A DNA stretch of 64,000 nt, from assembly GCA_024642065.1 (NCBI GenBank), contig JAHEBW010000045.1, positions 186,001 through 250,000 of the forward strand, written 5' to 3'. The DNA comes from Polynucleobacter sp. (GTDB lineage Bacteria; Pseudomonadota; Gammaproteobacteria; Burkholderiales; Burkholderiaceae). Made by a program: the position numbers and the translations under genes. Shown piece by piece: positions 62,331 through 64,000 of this stretch. Position 1 is the first letter of the stretch; each line of letters begins with the position of its first letter. The notes beneath the pieces were generated by a model. That model ran no database searches and was not told the origin of the DNA. It was given only the letters and a program-made list of their open reading frames with translations.

Positions 62331-63129
62331 AGCCACTAGTATCAGTTAAATTTTTAAAATCAAATTCTTTGCCATCCATCAAATGTGATGGCACCACATT
62401 CTGTAATGAGCTAAATAAACTCTCTACACGACCTGGAAATTTCTTTTCCCAGTCACGCAATAAAGCTTTCATCGCATTTCTTTGAAGATTCTCTTGGCTA
62501 CCGCAAAGATTGCAAGGAATAATTGGGAACTCCATTTGTACTGCGTATTTCTCTAAATAGCGCTCTGGTACATAAGCTAAGGGACGAATAACAATATGCT
62601 TGCCATCATCAGACCTTAACTTTGGCGGCATTCCTTTTAACTTGCCGCCATGAAACATATTCATTAATAGCGTTTCTAAAATGTCATCGCGATGATGTCC
62701 CAAGGCAATCTTTGTGGCGCCCAACTCTCCTGCAACGCGATAGAGAATGCCACGACGTAATCTTGAACATAAGCCACAAGTTGTCTTTCCCTCGGGGATG
62801 ACTCTCTTAACAATCCCGTAGGTATCCTGCTCCTCGATGTGGAAAGGTATGCCGAGCTTCTTCAGATAATTCGGCAAAATCTCTTCCGGAAAACCCGGCT
62901 GCTTTTGATCAAGATTAACAGCAACCAACTCAAAATTGATAGGCGCCCGCTCACGCAATTTCATTAAAACATCCAACATGGCATAACTATCTTTTCCGCC
63001 GGAAAGACAAACCATGACCTTGTCACCCTCTTCGATCATGTTGTAATCGACAATAGCTTGCCCTGCTAGACGACAGAGTTTTTTGTCTAGCTTATTTTCT
63101 TCGTAAGCGATTTTGCGAGGATCTTTCAT
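62278..63129 (-). CDS. ttcA: tRNA 2-thiocytidine(32) biosynthesis protein TtcA
   Basis: [18 protein letters not shown]-loop; [37 protein letters not shown]. Confidence 0.96.
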   Translation of the reverse strand: MKDPRKIAYEENKLDKKLCRLAGQAIVDYNMIEEGDKVMVCLSGGKDSYAMLDVLMKLRERAPINFELVAVNLDQKQPGFPEEILPNYLKKLGIPFHIEEQDTYGIVKRVIPEGKTTCGLCSRLRRGILYRVAGELGATKIALGHHRDDILETLLMNMFHGGKLKGMPPKLRSDDGKHIVIRPLAYVPERYLEKYAVQMEFPIIPCNLCGSQENLQRNAMKALLRDWEKKFPGRVESLFSSLQNVVPSHLMDGKEFDFKNLTDTSGSSDLEEQISWQPVQMNL

Positions 63130-63518
63130 TCTTTAATCAAAAATATCTCAACGCCAACAGCGTCACAATCTGGATAAACATCTGGCTTAGCAGTTGAAAC
63201 TCTTACCGCTCTAACATGAGGGTGAGCCAGCATAATTTTAGCAACGTCATCGCATAGAGTTTCTTGCAAATGAATATGGCCCTTGGCCACTCTTTCAACA
63301 ATACTTCTACGCATAAAGTCATAGTCAAGCACTTCCTCAAGACTATCTTTTGTTGGCGTGCTTTCATTTAAGGGAACAAATAAATCAACATTGATTAAAA
63401 CGCGCTGCTCGCCACGCTTCTCAAAATCATGAACGCCAATATTGATATAAATTTCGTAATTGCTTAAAAATAATCTACGGCAATCCATTAAACGCGGATG
63501 GGATAGCAAAGCTTGCAT
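63126..63518 (-). CDS. folB: Dihydroneopterin aldolase
   Basis: [39 protein letters not shown]. Confidence 0.92.
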   Translation of the reverse strand: MQALLSHPRLMDCRRLFLSNYEIYINIGVHDFEKRGEQRVLINVDLFVPLNESTPTKDSLEEVLDYDFMRRSIVERVAKGHIHLQETLCDDVAKIMLAHPHVRAVRVSTAKPDVYPDCDAVGVEIFLIKE

Positions 63519-63520
63519 GA

Positions 63521-64000
63521 TTACTCCGTTAAAAACATAACGTCACGATCTGTAGACAACAAATGCTGTCCGCCATCAACGTAAAGTGTGGTGCCAGTAA
63601 TGGCATTAGATTTTGCCAAGTAAACCACTGCACCAGCAATATCTTCAGGTGCCGATGATTTACCAAGCGGCGTCATGGCATGGGCTTTTACAAACCCATC
63701 TTCTGACTGATCTCCAGAAACCATTGTAATTCCTGGAGCAACTCCAACTACTCGCAAAATAGGTGCAAATGACTGCGCCAACAAAGTGGTGGCGGAATGA
63801 AGCGCTGCTTTTGAGAGTGTGTAAGACAAAAAGTCTGGATTAAGATTAGCCAGCTTCTGATCAAGTAAGTTAATAATCACGCCTGAAGGCGCGTCGCCAC
63901 CAGCAGCCTTGAGCTTGGCATGTTGACGGTATAAGTCACGAGACAAGATTAATGGCGCAGCAACGTTAGTGGTCATGTGACGGTCTAATGCTGAATAACT
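63521..64000 (-). CDS. SDR family oxidoreductase (N-terminus beyond window end)
   Basis: SYTLSKAALHSATTLLAQSFAP; AVVYLAKSNAITGTTLYVDGGQHL; frame stays open upstream (SYSALDRH-MTTNVAAPL) to the window edge. Confidence 0.9.
   Translation of the reverse strand, partial: SYSALDRHMTTNVAAPLILSRDLYRQHAKLKAAGGDAPSGVIINLLDQKLANLNPDFLSYTLSKAALHSATTLLAQSFAPILRVVGVAPGITMVSGDQSEDGFVKAHAMTPLGKSSAPEDIAGAVVYLAKSNAITGTTLYVDGGQHLLSTDRDVMFLTE

Overview
This window looks like contiguous chromosome from a betaproteobacterium. Gene content and gene order suggest Burkholderiales, possibly Polynucleobacter-like; that is inference, not tested. It is densely coded on both strands. I found no rRNA, tRNA, CRISPR array, transposase or phage genes. 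Core blocks are coaD/rsmD, a paired M16 peptidase locus, ftsY, rpoH, a full aa3-type cytochrome c oxidase and heme A assembly cluster, gpsA/secB/grxC/gpmA/ctpA, a permease-less PTS (ptsI-ptsH-EIIA) next to gshB-gshA, a porin-glnK-amtB operon, lipA/lipB, birA/coaX, argS, a split metH, phaM, carbonic anhydrase, glmS/glmU and ttcA/folB. The main accessory-type region is about 38.9-46.9 kb. There an FeS-type photolyase and a MerR/cobalamin regulator with CarH-like motifs are divergent from a GPx, FAD amine oxidase, DUF1365, Cfa-like methyltransferase, SDR and NTF2 gene set. This resembles light or singlet-oxygen membrane-protection modules. Regulatory signals read directly include a perfect CIRCE (HrcA) box before rpoH, a sigma54 promoter with overlapping NtrC-like sites before the porin-glnK-amtB operon, and a palindrome in the divergent promoter of the light module. 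All function assignments come from reading sequences and motifs; no database search was run.
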